Assembly (NCBI RefSeq): GCF_006542425.1
Contig: NZ_VFID01000003.1
Coordinates: forward strand, 310,001 to 374,000
Direction: 5' to 3'
DNA length: 64,000 bases
From: Pseudoxanthomonas sp. z9
GTDB taxonomy: Bacteria; Pseudomonadota; Gammaproteobacteria; Xanthomonadales; Xanthomonadaceae
Shown here: positions 42,389-51,926 of the stretch, one piece after another
How positions within the stretch are numbered: the stretch's first letter is position 1
Layout of the letters: each line of letters opens with the position of its first letter
The notes under the pieces: generated by a model
Told to the model about the DNA's origin: nothing
Seen by the model: the letters and a program-made list of their open reading frames with translations, nothing else
Databases searched by the model: none
Made by a program: the position numbers and the translations under genes

Positions 42389-42831
42389 CCGACTCCGGTT
42401 TCGACCTCGGCCTGGGCGACGCGCGCCAGGCCGGCGTGTTCTTCGTTACCAGCGAGGATCTGGATTCCCTGGGCGCCGCCGGCCGCGACGCCGGGCTGGG
42501 CGTGCGCCGGGTGGACCTGTCCGGCTGCGAGAACAAGGCCTCGCTGATGCTGCGGCTGGCGACCCAGCTGGATTTCCCGGACAGCACCGGCCGCAACTGG
42601 GACGCGCTGTCCGACAACCTGCGCGATCTGTCCTGGCTGCCGGCGCCGGGCTACGTGCTGCTGCTGGACCAGGGCGCGGAGCTGCGCGAGCGCGACGAGG
42701 GCGTGTTCGACACGTTGCTGGACGTGCTGGACGAGGCCGCGCAGTTCTGGGCCGCGCAGGAGGTGCCGTTCTGGGCCTTCCTGGCGCTGGACGAGGAAGA
42801 TTTCGAGGACATGGACGCGCAGTTGTCCTGA
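42385..42831 (+). CDS. Barstar family ribonuclease inhibitor
   Basis: 148-aa cytoplasmic protein. The barstar fold is visible in VRRVDLSGCENKASLMLRLA, LDFPDSTGRNWDALSDNLRD (the helix and strand that cap the RNase active site) and LPAPGYVLLLDQGAELRERD. The start overlaps the RNase stop, and it is expected to neutralise any RNase that stays in the cytoplasm. Longer than Bacillus barstar because of ~25 extra N-terminal and acidic C-terminal residues. Confidence 0.93.
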   Translation: MTDSGFDLGLGDARQAGVFFVTSEDLDSLGAAGRDAGLGVRRVDLSGCENKASLMLRLATQLDFPDSTGRNWDALSDNLRDLSWLPAPGYVLLLDQGAELRERDEGVFDTLLDVLDEAAQFWAAQEVPFWAFLALDEEDFEDMDAQLS

Positions 42832-42860
42832 TCCGGCCGCGCGCCGTGCGATCATGGCGC

Positions 42861-44240
42861 ATGAGCGAATTCAGCACCCTGCCCCTGCTCGACGGCCTGC
42901 GCCCCGGCGTCGAGGCCCTCGGCTATACCCACCTGACCCCCGTGCAGGCCGAGAGCCTGCCCGCCATCCTGGCTGGCCGCGACGTGATCGCGCAGGCCCC
43001 GACCGGCAGCGGCAAGACCGCCGCGTTCGGCCTGGGCCTGCTGCAGCGCCTCGATCCCGCCCTGGTCCGCGCGCAGGCGCTGGTGCTGTGCCCGACCCGC
43101 GAACTGGCCGACCAGGTCGCCCAGCAGATCCGCAAGCTGGCGATCGGCATTCCGAACCTCAAGGTCACCCTGCTGTGCGGCGGCCTGCCGCTCGGCCCGC
43201 AGATCGCCTCACTGGAGGCGCACGACCCGCACGTGGTGGTCGGCACCCCCGGGCGGGTGCAGGAACTGATGCGCAAGAAGATCCTGCACCTGGGCGGCAT
43301 CCGCACGCTGGTGCTGGACGAGGCGGATCGGATGCTGGACATGGGCTTCGAGGAGCCGATCCGCGAAATCATCGGCCGGACCCCGCCCGATCGGCAGAGC
43401 CTGCTGTTCTCGGCGACCTTCCCCGAGGCCATCCGGACGATGGCGCGCACCAGCCTGCGCGACCCGCTGGAAGTCACCGTGGCCGCGCCGGAGGACGCCC
43501 GTACCGGCATCGAGCAGCGTTTCATCGAGGTCGAGCCGGCGCGGAAGCAGATCGCCCTGGCCGGCCTGCTGGCGGCCGAGCGGCCGGAATCGGCGGTGGT
43601 GTTCTGCAATACCCGCAAGGACACCGACGAGGTTGCGGTCTCGCTGCAGCATTTCGGTTTCTCCGCGCTGGCCCTGCACGGCGAGATGGAGCAGCGTGAC
43701 CGCGAGGAAGTGCTGGTGCGCTTCGCCAACCGCAGCTGCAACGTGCTGGTCGCCAGCGACGTCGCCGCCCGCGGGCTGGACATCGACGACCTGGCGGCGG
43801 TGATCAACTACGACCTGCCCAGCGACGTGGATACCTACATCCACCGCATCGGCCGGACCGGCCGCGCCGGCCGCGACGGCCTGGCCATCAGCCTGACCAC
43901 CCCGCGCGAGCGGCCGCGCACGGCGGCCATCGAGGAGCGGCTGGGCCAACCGCTGCGCTGGGACCGCGCGCTGCCGCCCGCGCCGCGTGCCGGCAGCGCC
44001 CCGGCCGCCGCGATGGGCACGCTGCGCATCGATGCCGGCAAGACCGACAAGCTGCGCCCGGGCGACATCCTCGGCGCGCTGACCGGCGACGCCGGCCTGC
44101 CGGCCGCGTCCATCGGCAAAATCGCCATCTTCGCCACCCGTTCCTACGTGGCGGTCGAACGGGGCAAGGCCGCGCAGGCGCTGGCCCGGCTCAACGCCGG
44201 CCGGATCAAGGGCCGCAGCTTCCGGGTGCGCCGGATCTGA
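42861..44240 (+). CDS. dbpA: ATP-dependent RNA helicase DbpA
   Basis: DEAD-box helicase (459 aa) acting in 50S subunit assembly at 23S rRNA hairpin 92. Motifs in order: TPVQAESLPAILAGRDVIAQ (Q motif), APTGSGKT (I), PTRELADQVAQQ (Ia), TPGRVQEL (Ib), VLDEADRMLDMGF (II, DEAD), SAT (III), SDVAARGLDIDD (V), and HRIGRTGRAGR (VI). The C-terminal DbpA-type RNA-binding domain starts near TLRIDAGKTDKLRPGDILGA. ATG 42861 is preferred to an in-frame start five codons earlier. Confidence 0.96.
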   Translation: MSEFSTLPLLDGLRPGVEALGYTHLTPVQAESLPAILAGRDVIAQAPTGSGKTAAFGLGLLQRLDPALVRAQALVLCPTRELADQVAQQIRKLAIGIPNLKVTLLCGGLPLGPQIASLEAHDPHVVVGTPGRVQELMRKKILHLGGIRTLVLDEADRMLDMGFEEPIREIIGRTPPDRQSLLFSATFPEAIRTMARTSLRDPLEVTVAAPEDARTGIEQRFIEVEPARKQIALAGLLAAERPESAVVFCNTRKDTDEVAVSLQHFGFSALALHGEMEQRDREEVLVRFANRSCNVLVASDVAARGLDIDDLAAVINYDLPSDVDTYIHRIGRTGRAGRDGLAISLTTPRERPRTAAIEERLGQPLRWDRALPPAPRAGSAPAAAMGTLRIDAGKTDKLRPGDILGALTGDAGLPAASIGKIAIFATRSYVAVERGKAAQALARLNAGRIKGRSFRVRRI

Positions 44241-44264
44241 ACCCGGGCCCAGGCCCGGAAAAGA

Positions 44265-44292
44265 AAAACGCCGGGGCAAGCCCCGGCGTTTT
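44265..44292. terminator. Bidirectional terminator between dbpA and the cold shock gene
   Basis: AAAACGCCGGGG (44265-44276) pairs with CCCCGGCGTTTT (44281-44292) around the loop CAAG. Runs of A before and T after the stem let it work in both directions between convergent genes. Confidence 0.93.
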
Positions 44293-44320
44293 CATTTGCG
44301 ACGCGAAGGTCAGCGCTGGA

Positions 44321-44530
44321 TTACAGCGGCTGCACCTGGTCGGCCTGCATGCCCTTCTGGCCCTGCACCGCCACGAAGGTGACCGCCTGGCCTTCCTTCA
44401 GCGACTTGAAGCCGGTGCCCTGGATCGCGCGGAAGTGCACGAACAGGTCCGGGCCGCTCTGCGGGGTGATGAAGCCGAAGCCCTTGGCATCGTTGAACCA
44501 CTTGACGGTTCCGGTCTGACGCTCAGACAT
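44321..44530 (-). CDS. Cold shock protein (CspA family)
   Basis: 69-aa single OB-fold nucleic-acid chaperone. RNP1 is KGFGFITPQ and RNP2 is [10 protein letters not shown]; the N-terminus [13 protein letters not shown] and the end [11 protein letters not shown] are typical. ATG 44530 follows GGAG by nine bases. The ~300-bp space upstream would give a long 5' untranslated region of the type that controls cold shock mRNAs. The protein ends at the shared terminator at 44265-44292. Confidence 0.95.
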   Translation of the reverse strand: MSERQTGTVKWFNDAKGFGFITPQSGPDLFVHFRAIQGTGFKSLKEGQAVTFVAVQGQKGMQADQVQPL

Positions 44531-44844
44531 CTTTACTAACTCCTGAAACATGGTTTGGGTTGAAAAATCGCGGCGCCGGAACGTTCCGGACCGAGACTGA
44601 GTTTGCAGGCGTTGGTAAAGCGGGAAGATGTAGCAGATGTATCTACCGCATCAGGCTCACGATTCACGGTGACCCTGGCAAGCACAGTTCGCGCACTCTA
44701 CCGGGCCTGCGGACCAAAAGCGACAGGTTTCCGACGCCTGGAGGTCCTTTTTCTTCAGTTTCGGCGGTTTCAACGGCTTCCGGGGCCGGATCCGGCCGCC
44801 GGACCCGTATCATGGCGCCCCTTTCCGCCCCCTCCCGACCCGCC
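44531..44844. other. Divergent intergenic region of the cold shock and yaeQ genes
   Basis: Holds both promoters and the probable long leader of the cold shock mRNA. A 14-base palindrome CCGGAACGTTCCGG is at 44576-44589. No additional gene is recognised. Confidence 0.6.
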
Positions 44845-45402
44845 ATGGCGCTCAAGGCCACCGTCGTCAAAGCCGACCTCCAGATCAGTGATATGGACCG
44901 GCACCACTACGCCTCCTACCCCCTGACCCTGGCCCAGCACCCCTCCGAGACCGATACCCGGCTGATGGTGCGGGTGCTGGCGTTCGCCCTGTTCGCCGAC
45001 GAGCGGCTGGAATTCGGCCGCGGCCTGAGCACCGAGGAGGACCCGGACCTGTGGCGCCGCGACTATACCGGCGACGTCGAGCTGTGGATCGACCTGGGCC
45101 AGCCGGACGAATCGCGCATCCGCCGGGCCTGCGGACGCGCGCGTGACGTGGTGGTGGTCAATTACGGCGGCCGCGCAGCGGATCTGTGGTGGGAAAGGAA
45201 CGCCTCCGGGCTGGCACGCCTGCGCAACCTGACCGTGCTGGACCTGTCCGCCGCCGACGTGGACGCGCTGACTTCGCTGTTCGCCCGCGGCATGCGCCTG
45301 AGCGTGATGATCCAGGACGGCGAAGTGCAGCTGATCGACGATGCCCGCACGGTCACGGTAATCCCCACCCATCGCCAGCGTGCGGAAACCGCCCCGGCCT
45401 GA
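44845..45402 (+). CDS. yaeQ: YaeQ family protein
   Basis: 185 aa, PD-(D/E)XK nuclease-like fold family of unknown role. ATG 44845 (MALKATVVKADLQISDMDRH) fits the usual length. Family segments: YPLTLAQHPSETDTRLMVRV, PDLWRRDYTGDVELWIDLGQ (acidic residues of the fold) and ARDVVVVNYGGRAADLWWER. Related proteins suppress hemolysin defects of rfaH mutants in E. coli. The next gene begins one base after the stop. Confidence 0.93.
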   Translation: MALKATVVKADLQISDMDRHHYASYPLTLAQHPSETDTRLMVRVLAFALFADERLEFGRGLSTEEDPDLWRRDYTGDVELWIDLGQPDESRIRRACGRARDVVVVNYGGRAADLWWERNASGLARLRNLTVLDLSAADVDALTSLFARGMRLSVMIQDGEVQLIDDARTVTVIPTHRQRAETAPA

Positions 45403-45403
45403 C

Positions 45404-46585
45404 ATGGCGCCGACCCATGACGTGATCATCGTCGGCGCCGGCGCCGCCGGCCTGATGTGCGCGCTGACCGCCGGCCAGCGCGGCCTGCGGGCACTGGTGA
45501 TCGAACACGCCAACAAGGTCGGCAAGAAAATCCTGATGTCCGGCGGCGGCCGCTGCAATTTCACCAACACCGGCGCCGGCCCGGCCAATTACCTGTCCAC
45601 CAATCCGCATTTCTGCAAATCGGCGCTGGCCCGCTACACGCCGGCCGACTTCATCGAGCTGGTCGAGCGCCACCGCATTGCCTACCACGAGAAGGAACTG
45701 GGCCAGCTGTTCTGCGACGTCTCTTCCAAGCTCGTCGTGAAGATGCTGCTGGACGAATGCCAGGCCGCGCACGTGCGCATCGAGACCCAGTGCAGCGTCG
45801 AGCGGGTGCAGGCGGTGGACGGCGGTTTCCGCATCGCCACCTCGCACGGCGTGTTCGCCGCGCCGTCGCTGGTGGTCGCCACCGGCGGGCTGTCGATCCC
45901 GAGCATGGGCGCCACCGGTTTCGGCTATGAACTGGCGCGCCAGTTCGGCCACGCGGTGCTGCCGACCCGCGCCGGGCTGGTGCCGCTGACCCTCAGCGGC
46001 AAGCACCAGGAACGCCTGCACGACCTCAGCGGCGTCGCGGTGCCGGTGGAAGCGCGCTGCGGCAAGCAGGCGTTCCGCAACTTCATGCTGGTCACCCACC
46101 GCGGCGTGAGCGGCCCGGCGATCCTGCAGATCTCCTCGTACTGGCAGCCCGGCGACGACCTGCGGCTGGATCTGCTGCCGGGACAGGACGCGCTGGCGTG
46201 GCTGAAGGAACAGCAGGCGCAGCGCCCGGCGGCGGAGCTGAAGACGGTATTGTCCGACGCCCTGCCGCGCCGGTTCGCCCAGCGCCTGTGCGAGGTGTGG
46301 CTGCCGAACCGGCCGATGCGCCAGTTCAACGAACCGCAATTGCGCGAGCTGGCCGGCGTGCTGGCGTCCTGGCCGTTGGTCGCCAGCGGCACCGAGGGCT
46401 ATCGCACCGCCGAGGTCACCCTGGGCGGCGTGGATACCGACGGGCTGTCGTCCAGCACGATGATGTCGCGGCTTGTGCCGGGCCTGTTCTTCATCGGCGA
46501 GGTGGTCGATGTCACCGGCTGGCTGGGTGGCTACAACTTCCAGTGGGCCTGGGCGTCGGGGCACGCGGCGGGGATGGCGGTTTAG
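45404..46585 (+). CDS. BaiN/HI0933-type flavoprotein (NAD(P)/FAD-dependent)
   Basis: 393 aa starting at ATG 45404. FAD-binding loop VIIVGAGAAGLMCALTAGQ, then KKILMSGGGRCNFTNTG, and the C-terminal FAD region PGLFFIGEVVDVTGWLGGYN followed by FQWAWASGHAAG. The family includes BaiN and many uncharacterised oxidoreductases; the substrate here is unknown. A second, more distant homologue of the same superfamily is at 55326. It is co-directional with yaeQ, 1 bp apart. Confidence 0.9.
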   Translation: MAPTHDVIIVGAGAAGLMCALTAGQRGLRALVIEHANKVGKKILMSGGGRCNFTNTGAGPANYLSTNPHFCKSALARYTPADFIELVERHRIAYHEKELGQLFCDVSSKLVVKMLLDECQAAHVRIETQCSVERVQAVDGGFRIATSHGVFAAPSLVVATGGLSIPSMGATGFGYELARQFGHAVLPTRAGLVPLTLSGKHQERLHDLSGVAVPVEARCGKQAFRNFMLVTHRGVSGPAILQISSYWQPGDDLRLDLLPGQDALAWLKEQQAQRPAAELKTVLSDALPRRFAQRLCEVWLPNRPMRQFNEPQLRELAGVLASWPLVASGTEGYRTAEVTLGGVDTDGLSSSTMMSRLVPGLFFIGEVVDVTGWLGGYNFQWAWASGHAAGMAV

Positions 46586-46605
46586 GGCCCTCCGGCAAGC
46601 CAGAA

Positions 46606-46721
46606 GCAAATCCCCCTCGGTCCCCCTTCTTCGAAGGGGGAGGTGTAGAGCCGAGCTTGCTCGGCTGCGGGATGTCTGGACGGCGCGCGAAGGCTCCAAC
46701 GGCAGCGGAGCAGGCTCCGCG
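46606..46721. repeat. Dispersed hairpin repeats
   Basis: TCCCCCTTCTTCGAAGGGGGA resembles the poly-C/poly-G hairpin of the 26525-27042 array. Next come GTAGAGCCGAGCTTGCTCGG and AGCGGAGCAGGCTCCGC, near-identical to pieces at about 38150-38200. The block fills the space between two genes. Confidence 0.75.
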
Positions 46722-47705
<984 letters not shown>

Positions 47706-47805
47706 GGCAACTCCTGGCAGGCGATGCCTGCGTCGTGGGGACAGCGCGCCCGGCTTTCCAGCCCGGCATTCGGGATAGTGAATCCCGTGGACACCTTTCC
47801 CGTTC

Positions 47806-47874
47806 TTGTGGGAGCGACGTAAGTCGCGATGAAGCTTGACCGGTATTCCTTCGCGACTGACGTCGCTCCCACAA
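47806..47874. repeat. REP-like inverted repeat
   Basis: 24-bp arms 47806-47829 and 47851-47874 are complementary with one mismatch, 21 bp apart. The arm core GGAGCGACGTAAGTCGCGA is shared with the repeat at 53472-53580 (which has GTCAGTC). Confidence 0.9.
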
Positions 47875-47900
47875 AGGCTGTTCCACAAGGCGGTGGAAGA

Positions 47901-48572
47901 TCAGCTCAACAAATCGAACGGACCGCCCTGCTCCAGCGCCCGCTGGTACGCCGGCCGCGCATGGATGCGCGCCAGGAAATCGGCCAGTTTCGGATGGTTC
48001 TCCAATCCCGCGCGCGCGGCGGCGGCTTCCACCGGGAAGCTCATCTGGATGTCGGCGGCGCTGAAGTCCTCGCCGGCGAACCAGCGCGCCTTGCCCAGTT
48101 CGGCTTCCATGTAGTCCAGGTGCAGCCGGACCTGCGGGGATACGAAACCCTGCAATGCCTTGTCCGCGATCGAGCGCGCGATCGGCCGCGCGAAGAACGG
48201 CATCGGCGCCTTCTTCAGCCGCGAGAACACCAGGCTCAGCAGCATCGGCGGCATCGCCGAGCCTTCCGCGTAATGCAGCCAGTAGCGGTAGCGCAGGTGT
48301 TCGGCCGTGCCCGGCGACGGCGCGAACGCACGCGCGGCGTCATAGCGCTCGACCAGGTATTCCAGCACCGCGCCCGATTCGGCCAGGGTGTGGCCGCCGT
48401 CCACCAGCACCGGCGACTTGCCCAGCGGATGCACCGCGCGCAGCGAGGACGGCGCCAGCAGGGTCTGCGGATCGCGCTGGTAGCGGACCACGGTGTAGTC
48501 CAGGCCCAGTTCCTCCAGCAGCCACAACACGCGCTGGGAACGGGAATTATTGAGATGGTGGACGGTGATCAT
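47901..48572 (-). CDS. Glutathione S-transferase
   Basis: 223 aa. N-terminal thioredoxin fold: VHHLNNSRSQRVLWLLEELG (active-site Ser), HPLGKSPVLVDGGHTLAESG (Gly-Lys-Ser-Pro with the cis-Pro, then ESG binding glutathione). The C-terminal FAGEDFSAADIQMSFPVEAA carries the N-capping Asp. GGAGG lies 7 bases before ATG 48572. Substrate unknown. Confidence 0.93.
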   Translation of the reverse strand: MITVHHLNNSRSQRVLWLLEELGLDYTVVRYQRDPQTLLAPSSLRAVHPLGKSPVLVDGGHTLAESGAVLEYLVERYDAARAFAPSPGTAEHLRYRYWLHYAEGSAMPPMLLSLVFSRLKKAPMPFFARPIARSIADKALQGFVSPQVRLHLDYMEAELGKARWFAGEDFSAADIQMSFPVEAAAARAGLENHPKLADFLARIHARPAYQRALEQGGPFDLLS

Positions 48573-48630
48573 CGGCGGCCTCCGCGGGGAAGCCGCATCC
48601 TAGTACGGCCCGCCGCATTCCGGGTGACCG

Positions 48631-50190
48631 TCAGGAACTGCAGGACAGCATCGAACAACCCGCGCGTTCTCGCGCCCAGTCCGGGCGGCGCAGGGCGAAG
48701 CTCTCGCGGCCGGGCTGGTCGTCGTAGGGCCGCCGCATCACGTCCAGCAATTCGGCGATGCCGGCTTCATCGCCGGCCTCGGCGCGGTCGATGGCCTGCT
48801 GGGCCAGGTAGTTGCGCAGCACATAGCGCGGATTGGCCAGGCGCATCCGCTCCCGCCGCAGCGCCGGATCCAGGCCATCGGCCGCCACCCGTTCGCCCAG
48901 TCCGCGCAACCAGTCCAGCAGATCCGCGCCGATGGCCTCGCGCTTGGCGGCGTCGTAGAACGCGGCGTCGAAATGGGCGAGATCGGGCGCGGCGAGATCG
49001 GCATCATTCAGCGCACGGAAGAACAGGGTCATGTCGACCTCGCCCGTCCACAACAGTTCGTGCAGTCGGCGCATGCGCTCGGTGTCGCCGTCGCGATGCG
49101 CGTCCAGCCCCAGTTTGCGCGCGGTGTTGCCGCGATCGGCGGCGGCATAGGCATCCGCGTAGCGTTGCAGGCCGTCCTGCAAGGGCTCGACCGAGCCGAA
49201 CAACGGCGACAGCGCGTGCGCCAGCCGGGTCAGGTTCCAGTAGGCCACCTTCGGCTGCCAGCCGAAGCGGTAGCGGCCGCCGGCCGCATCGGTGGTATTC
49301 GGGGTCCAGTCCGGATCGTAGTTGTCGATCCAGCCGTACGGACCGTAGTCGATGGTCAGGCCCAGCACCGACAGGTTGTCGGTGTTCATCACCCCGTGCA
49401 CGAAGCCGACCCGCATCCATTCGCCCATCAACCGCGCGGTGCGTTCGCAGATGGCGGCGAACCAGTCTCCGTACAGCGCCTCGCCCTCGCCCGTCAGTTC
49501 CGGAAAATCGCGGCGGATGCAGAAATCGGCCAGTTGCCGCAGCAGCGGCACGTCATCGCGCGAGGCCGGCAGCTCGAAATGGCCGAAGCGCAGGAACGAA
49601 GGCGCCACCCGGCAAACGATCGCGCCGGGCTCGGCTTTCGGATGGCCGTCGTAGAACATGTCGCGTACCACCGCCTCGCCGGTCGCCACCAGGCTGAGCG
49701 CGCGGGTGGTGGGAACGCCCAGGTGATGCATCGCCTCGCTGCACAGGAACTCGCGGATCGACGAACGCAGCACCGCGCGGCCGTCGGCGGTGCGCGAATA
49801 CGGGGTCGGGCCGGCGCCCTTCAGCTGCAGTTCCCAGCGCCGCCCCTGCGCATCCACGGTCTCGCCCAGGGTGATGGCGCGGCCATCACCCAGCTGGCCG
49901 GCCCATGCGCCGAACTGGTGGCCACCGTAGTTGGCCGCGAACGGCTGCATGCCCGGCAGGATCGCGTTGCCGCCGAACACCTGCGCGAACATCGGAACGG
50001 CCAGATCCGCATCAGTGAAACCCAGCACCTGCGCCATTTCGCGCGACCAGGCGATCAGCCGCGGCGCGACCACCGGCGTCGGCATGACCGACGACCACGC
50101 CGCACCCAGCACTTCGCGCCGGCGCGATCCCTGCTCCGGATCGCCGGGAAGGTCGCGCACGAAAGCGTTGTCGTAGCGAATCGACCGCAT
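48631..50190 (-). CDS. selO: Protein adenylyltransferase SelO (YdiU)
   Basis: Pseudokinase that AMPylates proteins (519 aa); ATG 50190 (MRSIRYDNAFVRDLPGD) fits the family. Motifs: FGGNAILPGMQPFAANYGGH, ELQLKGAGPTPYSRTADGRA, VLRSSIREFLCSEAMHHLGV, VGFVHGVMNTDNLSVLGLTI (inverted-kinase catalytic Asn/Asp) and YGPYGWIDNYDPDW. The protein ends CSMLSCSS; the last Cys pair is where some homologues carry selenocysteine. It directly follows trhO (5 bp) and is involved in redox stress in the family. Confidence 0.95.
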   Translation of the reverse strand: MRSIRYDNAFVRDLPGDPEQGSRRREVLGAAWSSVMPTPVVAPRLIAWSREMAQVLGFTDADLAVPMFAQVFGGNAILPGMQPFAANYGGHQFGAWAGQLGDGRAITLGETVDAQGRRWELQLKGAGPTPYSRTADGRAVLRSSIREFLCSEAMHHLGVPTTRALSLVATGEAVVRDMFYDGHPKAEPGAIVCRVAPSFLRFGHFELPASRDDVPLLRQLADFCIRRDFPELTGEGEALYGDWFAAICERTARLMGEWMRVGFVHGVMNTDNLSVLGLTIDYGPYGWIDNYDPDWTPNTTDAAGGRYRFGWQPKVAYWNLTRLAHALSPLFGSVEPLQDGLQRYADAYAAADRGNTARKLGLDAHRDGDTERMRRLHELLWTGEVDMTLFFRALNDADLAAPDLAHFDAAFYDAAKREAIGADLLDWLRGLGERVAADGLDPALRRERMRLANPRYVLRNYLAQQAIDRAEAGDEAGIAELLDVMRRPYDDQPGRESFALRRPDWARERAGCSMLSCSS

Positions 50191-50195
50191 GGCGT

Positions 50196-50942
50196 TCACG
50201 CCATTCCGGCGGCCAGCGGCTTCAGTTCCGGATCCAGCGCCACCCGCTCGTCGAACACGAAACAGCCGCCGTCGTAACCGTGTCCGCCGACTTCCTCGAA
50301 GTAGCCGAGGATGCCGCCATCCAGTTGCAGCACGTTGTCCATGCCATCGGCGCGCATCCACAGCGCGGCCTTCTCGCAGCGGATGCCGCCGGTGCAGAAA
50401 CTGACCACGGTCGCGTCCTTCAGCACTTCGCGGTGCGGCGCCAGCGCTTCAGGCAATTCGGTGAACCGGGTGATCGGCAGGGTCAGCGCGCCGGCGAAGG
50501 TGCCGTGGGCGAACTCCTGCGCGTTGCGGGTATCCAGCAGGACCACCCGCCGCCCTTGGTCGTCCCTGCCGCCTTGTTGCAGCCAACGCAGCAGTGTTGC
50601 CGGCGCCACGGCTGGCGCGCGGCCGCCCTCCAGCGGCGAGGCGTCATCGCGACGGAAGCTGATGATTTCCGGCTTCACCTTCACCTTCAGGCGGGCGAAC
50701 GGCGACGCCGCGCTGTGGCTGTACTTGACCCGCAGGCCGGTGAAACGCGGATCGGCGCGCAGCGGTGCCAGGAACCCCTCGATGGCCTCGCCGCCGCCGG
50801 CCAGGAACAGGTTGATGCCCTCCGCGGCCACCAGCACGGTGCCGCGCAGTGCCAGCGCCTCGCCGCGCGTGCGCAGCGTATCGGCCAGGGCATCGGGGAC
50901 GTCGATGGGGGCGAAGTGGTAGGCGGCGATATTGACGATCAT
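50196..50942 (-). CDS. trhO: tRNA uridine-34 hydroxylase TrhO (rhodanese-type)
   Basis: 248-aa enzyme that makes 5-hydroxyuridine at tRNA position 34. N-terminal acylphosphatase-like region LVAAEGINLFLAGGGEAIEG and a rhodanese domain with TRNAQEFAHGTF and active loop CTGGIRCEKAALWM (Cys183, Cys189). IVNIAAYHFAPIDVPDALAD opens the protein. It is the first gene of an operon with selO. Confidence 0.94.
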   Translation of the reverse strand: MIVNIAAYHFAPIDVPDALADTLRTRGEALALRGTVLVAAEGINLFLAGGGEAIEGFLAPLRADPRFTGLRVKYSHSAASPFARLKVKVKPEIISFRRDDASPLEGGRAPAVAPATLLRWLQQGGRDDQGRRVVLLDTRNAQEFAHGTFAGALTLPITRFTELPEALAPHREVLKDATVVSFCTGGIRCEKAALWMRADGMDNVLQLDGGILGYFEEVGGHGYDGGCFVFDERVALDPELKPLAAGMA

Positions 50943-50994
50943 CCGCGCATTTTACCCAGGCGGCGTCAGCGGCCCCGACTGTCGTCGCCAATAT

Positions 50995-51010
50995 TCAACC
51001 AAATGGTTGA
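50995..51010. promoter_or_regulatory. ArsR-type operator, upstream copy
   Basis: TCAACCAAATGGTTGA: seven-base arms around two central bases. It shares the TCAACC...GGTTGA arms with the copy at 51036-51051, 41 bp centre to centre. Confidence 0.75.
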
Positions 51011-51035
51011 CAATGATGCCGGGCAAGGATAATCA

Positions 51036-51051
51036 TCAACCTCATGGTTGA
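51036..51051. promoter_or_regulatory. ArsR-type operator overlapping the start codon
   Basis: TCAACCTCATGGTTGA: six-base arms around four central bases, covering the ATG at 51044. Binding here would block initiation of the ArsR-SRPBCC operon. Confidence 0.72.
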
Positions 51052-51427
51052 ATATTCTCCCGCACAGCTCGACAGCCTGTTCCACGCCCTGTCCGACCAC
51101 ACCCGGCGGCGCATGCTGCGCAGCCTGGGCGGCCAGGCTCGCAGCGTGGGTGAACTCGCCGCGCCGTTCCAGATCTCGCTGGCCGCCGCCTCCAAGCACA
51201 TCAAGGTGCTGGAACGCGCCGGCCTGGTCACCCGCACCGTGCAGGGACGCACCCACCTGTGCCGGCTCCAGCCCGAAGCGCTCGCCGCCGGTCAGGCATG
51301 GATCCGCTACTACGAACAGTTCTGGAGCCAGCGCCTGGATGCACTGGCGGAAGCGCTGGGCGAACCGCCCGCCACACCCTCGCCGCCCGCTGCCTCGCGG
51401 GCACCACGCCGCAGGAAGACGCCATGA
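51044..51427 (+). CDS. ArsR-family regulator of the SRPBCC operon
   Basis: 127-aa winged-helix regulator. HTH: LDSLFHALSDHTRRRMLRSL, VGELAAPFQISLAAASKHIK, VLERAGLVTRTVQGRTHLCR. No metal-binding Cys pair is present, so it probably is not a metal sensor; this class usually pairs with SRPBCC/AHSA1 genes. Stop overlaps the next start (ATGA at 51424). Two palindromes at 50995 and 51036 suggest autorepression. Confidence 0.92.
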   Translation: MVEYSPAQLDSLFHALSDHTRRRMLRSLGGQARSVGELAAPFQISLAAASKHIKVLERAGLVTRTVQGRTHLCRLQPEALAAGQAWIRYYEQFWSQRLDALAEALGEPPATPSPPAASRAPRRRKTP

Positions 51428-51861
51428 ACGACACCATCGAGGTACAGGTGACGCGCCCGTTCCGCGCCCGCGCCGAACAGGTCTTCGATGCCTGGCTGGA
51501 TCCCGCCTGGCTCGGCCGCTGGATGTTCGGTCCCGACGTGCGCGCGGAAAAGGTGCTGCACCTGCGGACCGAACCACGCGTCGGCGGCGGTTTTTCGTTC
51601 CTGGTCGAGCGCCAGGGCCAGACCATCGATCATGTCGGCACTTATCAGCGCATCGAGCGCCCGCGCCGGCTGGTGTTCACCTGGGCGATCCGCGGCGAGT
51701 CCGACGAAGACGCCAGTACGGTCGCCATCGACATCGCCGACACGCCCGAAGGCTGCATGCTGACCCTGACCCACACCCTGCCCGCGCGCTGGGCCGACTA
51801 CGCGCCGCGTACCCGGCAAGGCTGGAGCACCATGCTCGACGCCCTGCAACGCCTGTTCTGA
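51424..51861 (+). CDS. SRPBCC / AHSA1-like domain protein
   Basis: 145 aa with the START/Bet v1-like ligand-binding fold: VTRPFRARAEQVFDAWLDPA, LGRWMFGPDVRAEKVLHLRT, PRVGGGFSFLV and the C-terminal helix PARWADYAPRTRQGWSTMLD. Coupled to the ArsR gene by overlap. Its ligand is unknown. Confidence 0.92.
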   Translation: MNDTIEVQVTRPFRARAEQVFDAWLDPAWLGRWMFGPDVRAEKVLHLRTEPRVGGGFSFLVERQGQTIDHVGTYQRIERPRRLVFTWAIRGESDEDASTVAIDIADTPEGCMLTLTHTLPARWADYAPRTRQGWSTMLDALQRLF

Positions 51862-51926
51862 TTTCCCGAACCCGATCCGGAACGCCATCCGCGGCGACCC
51901 TCCGGATTTCCCAAGGAGATGCCACG

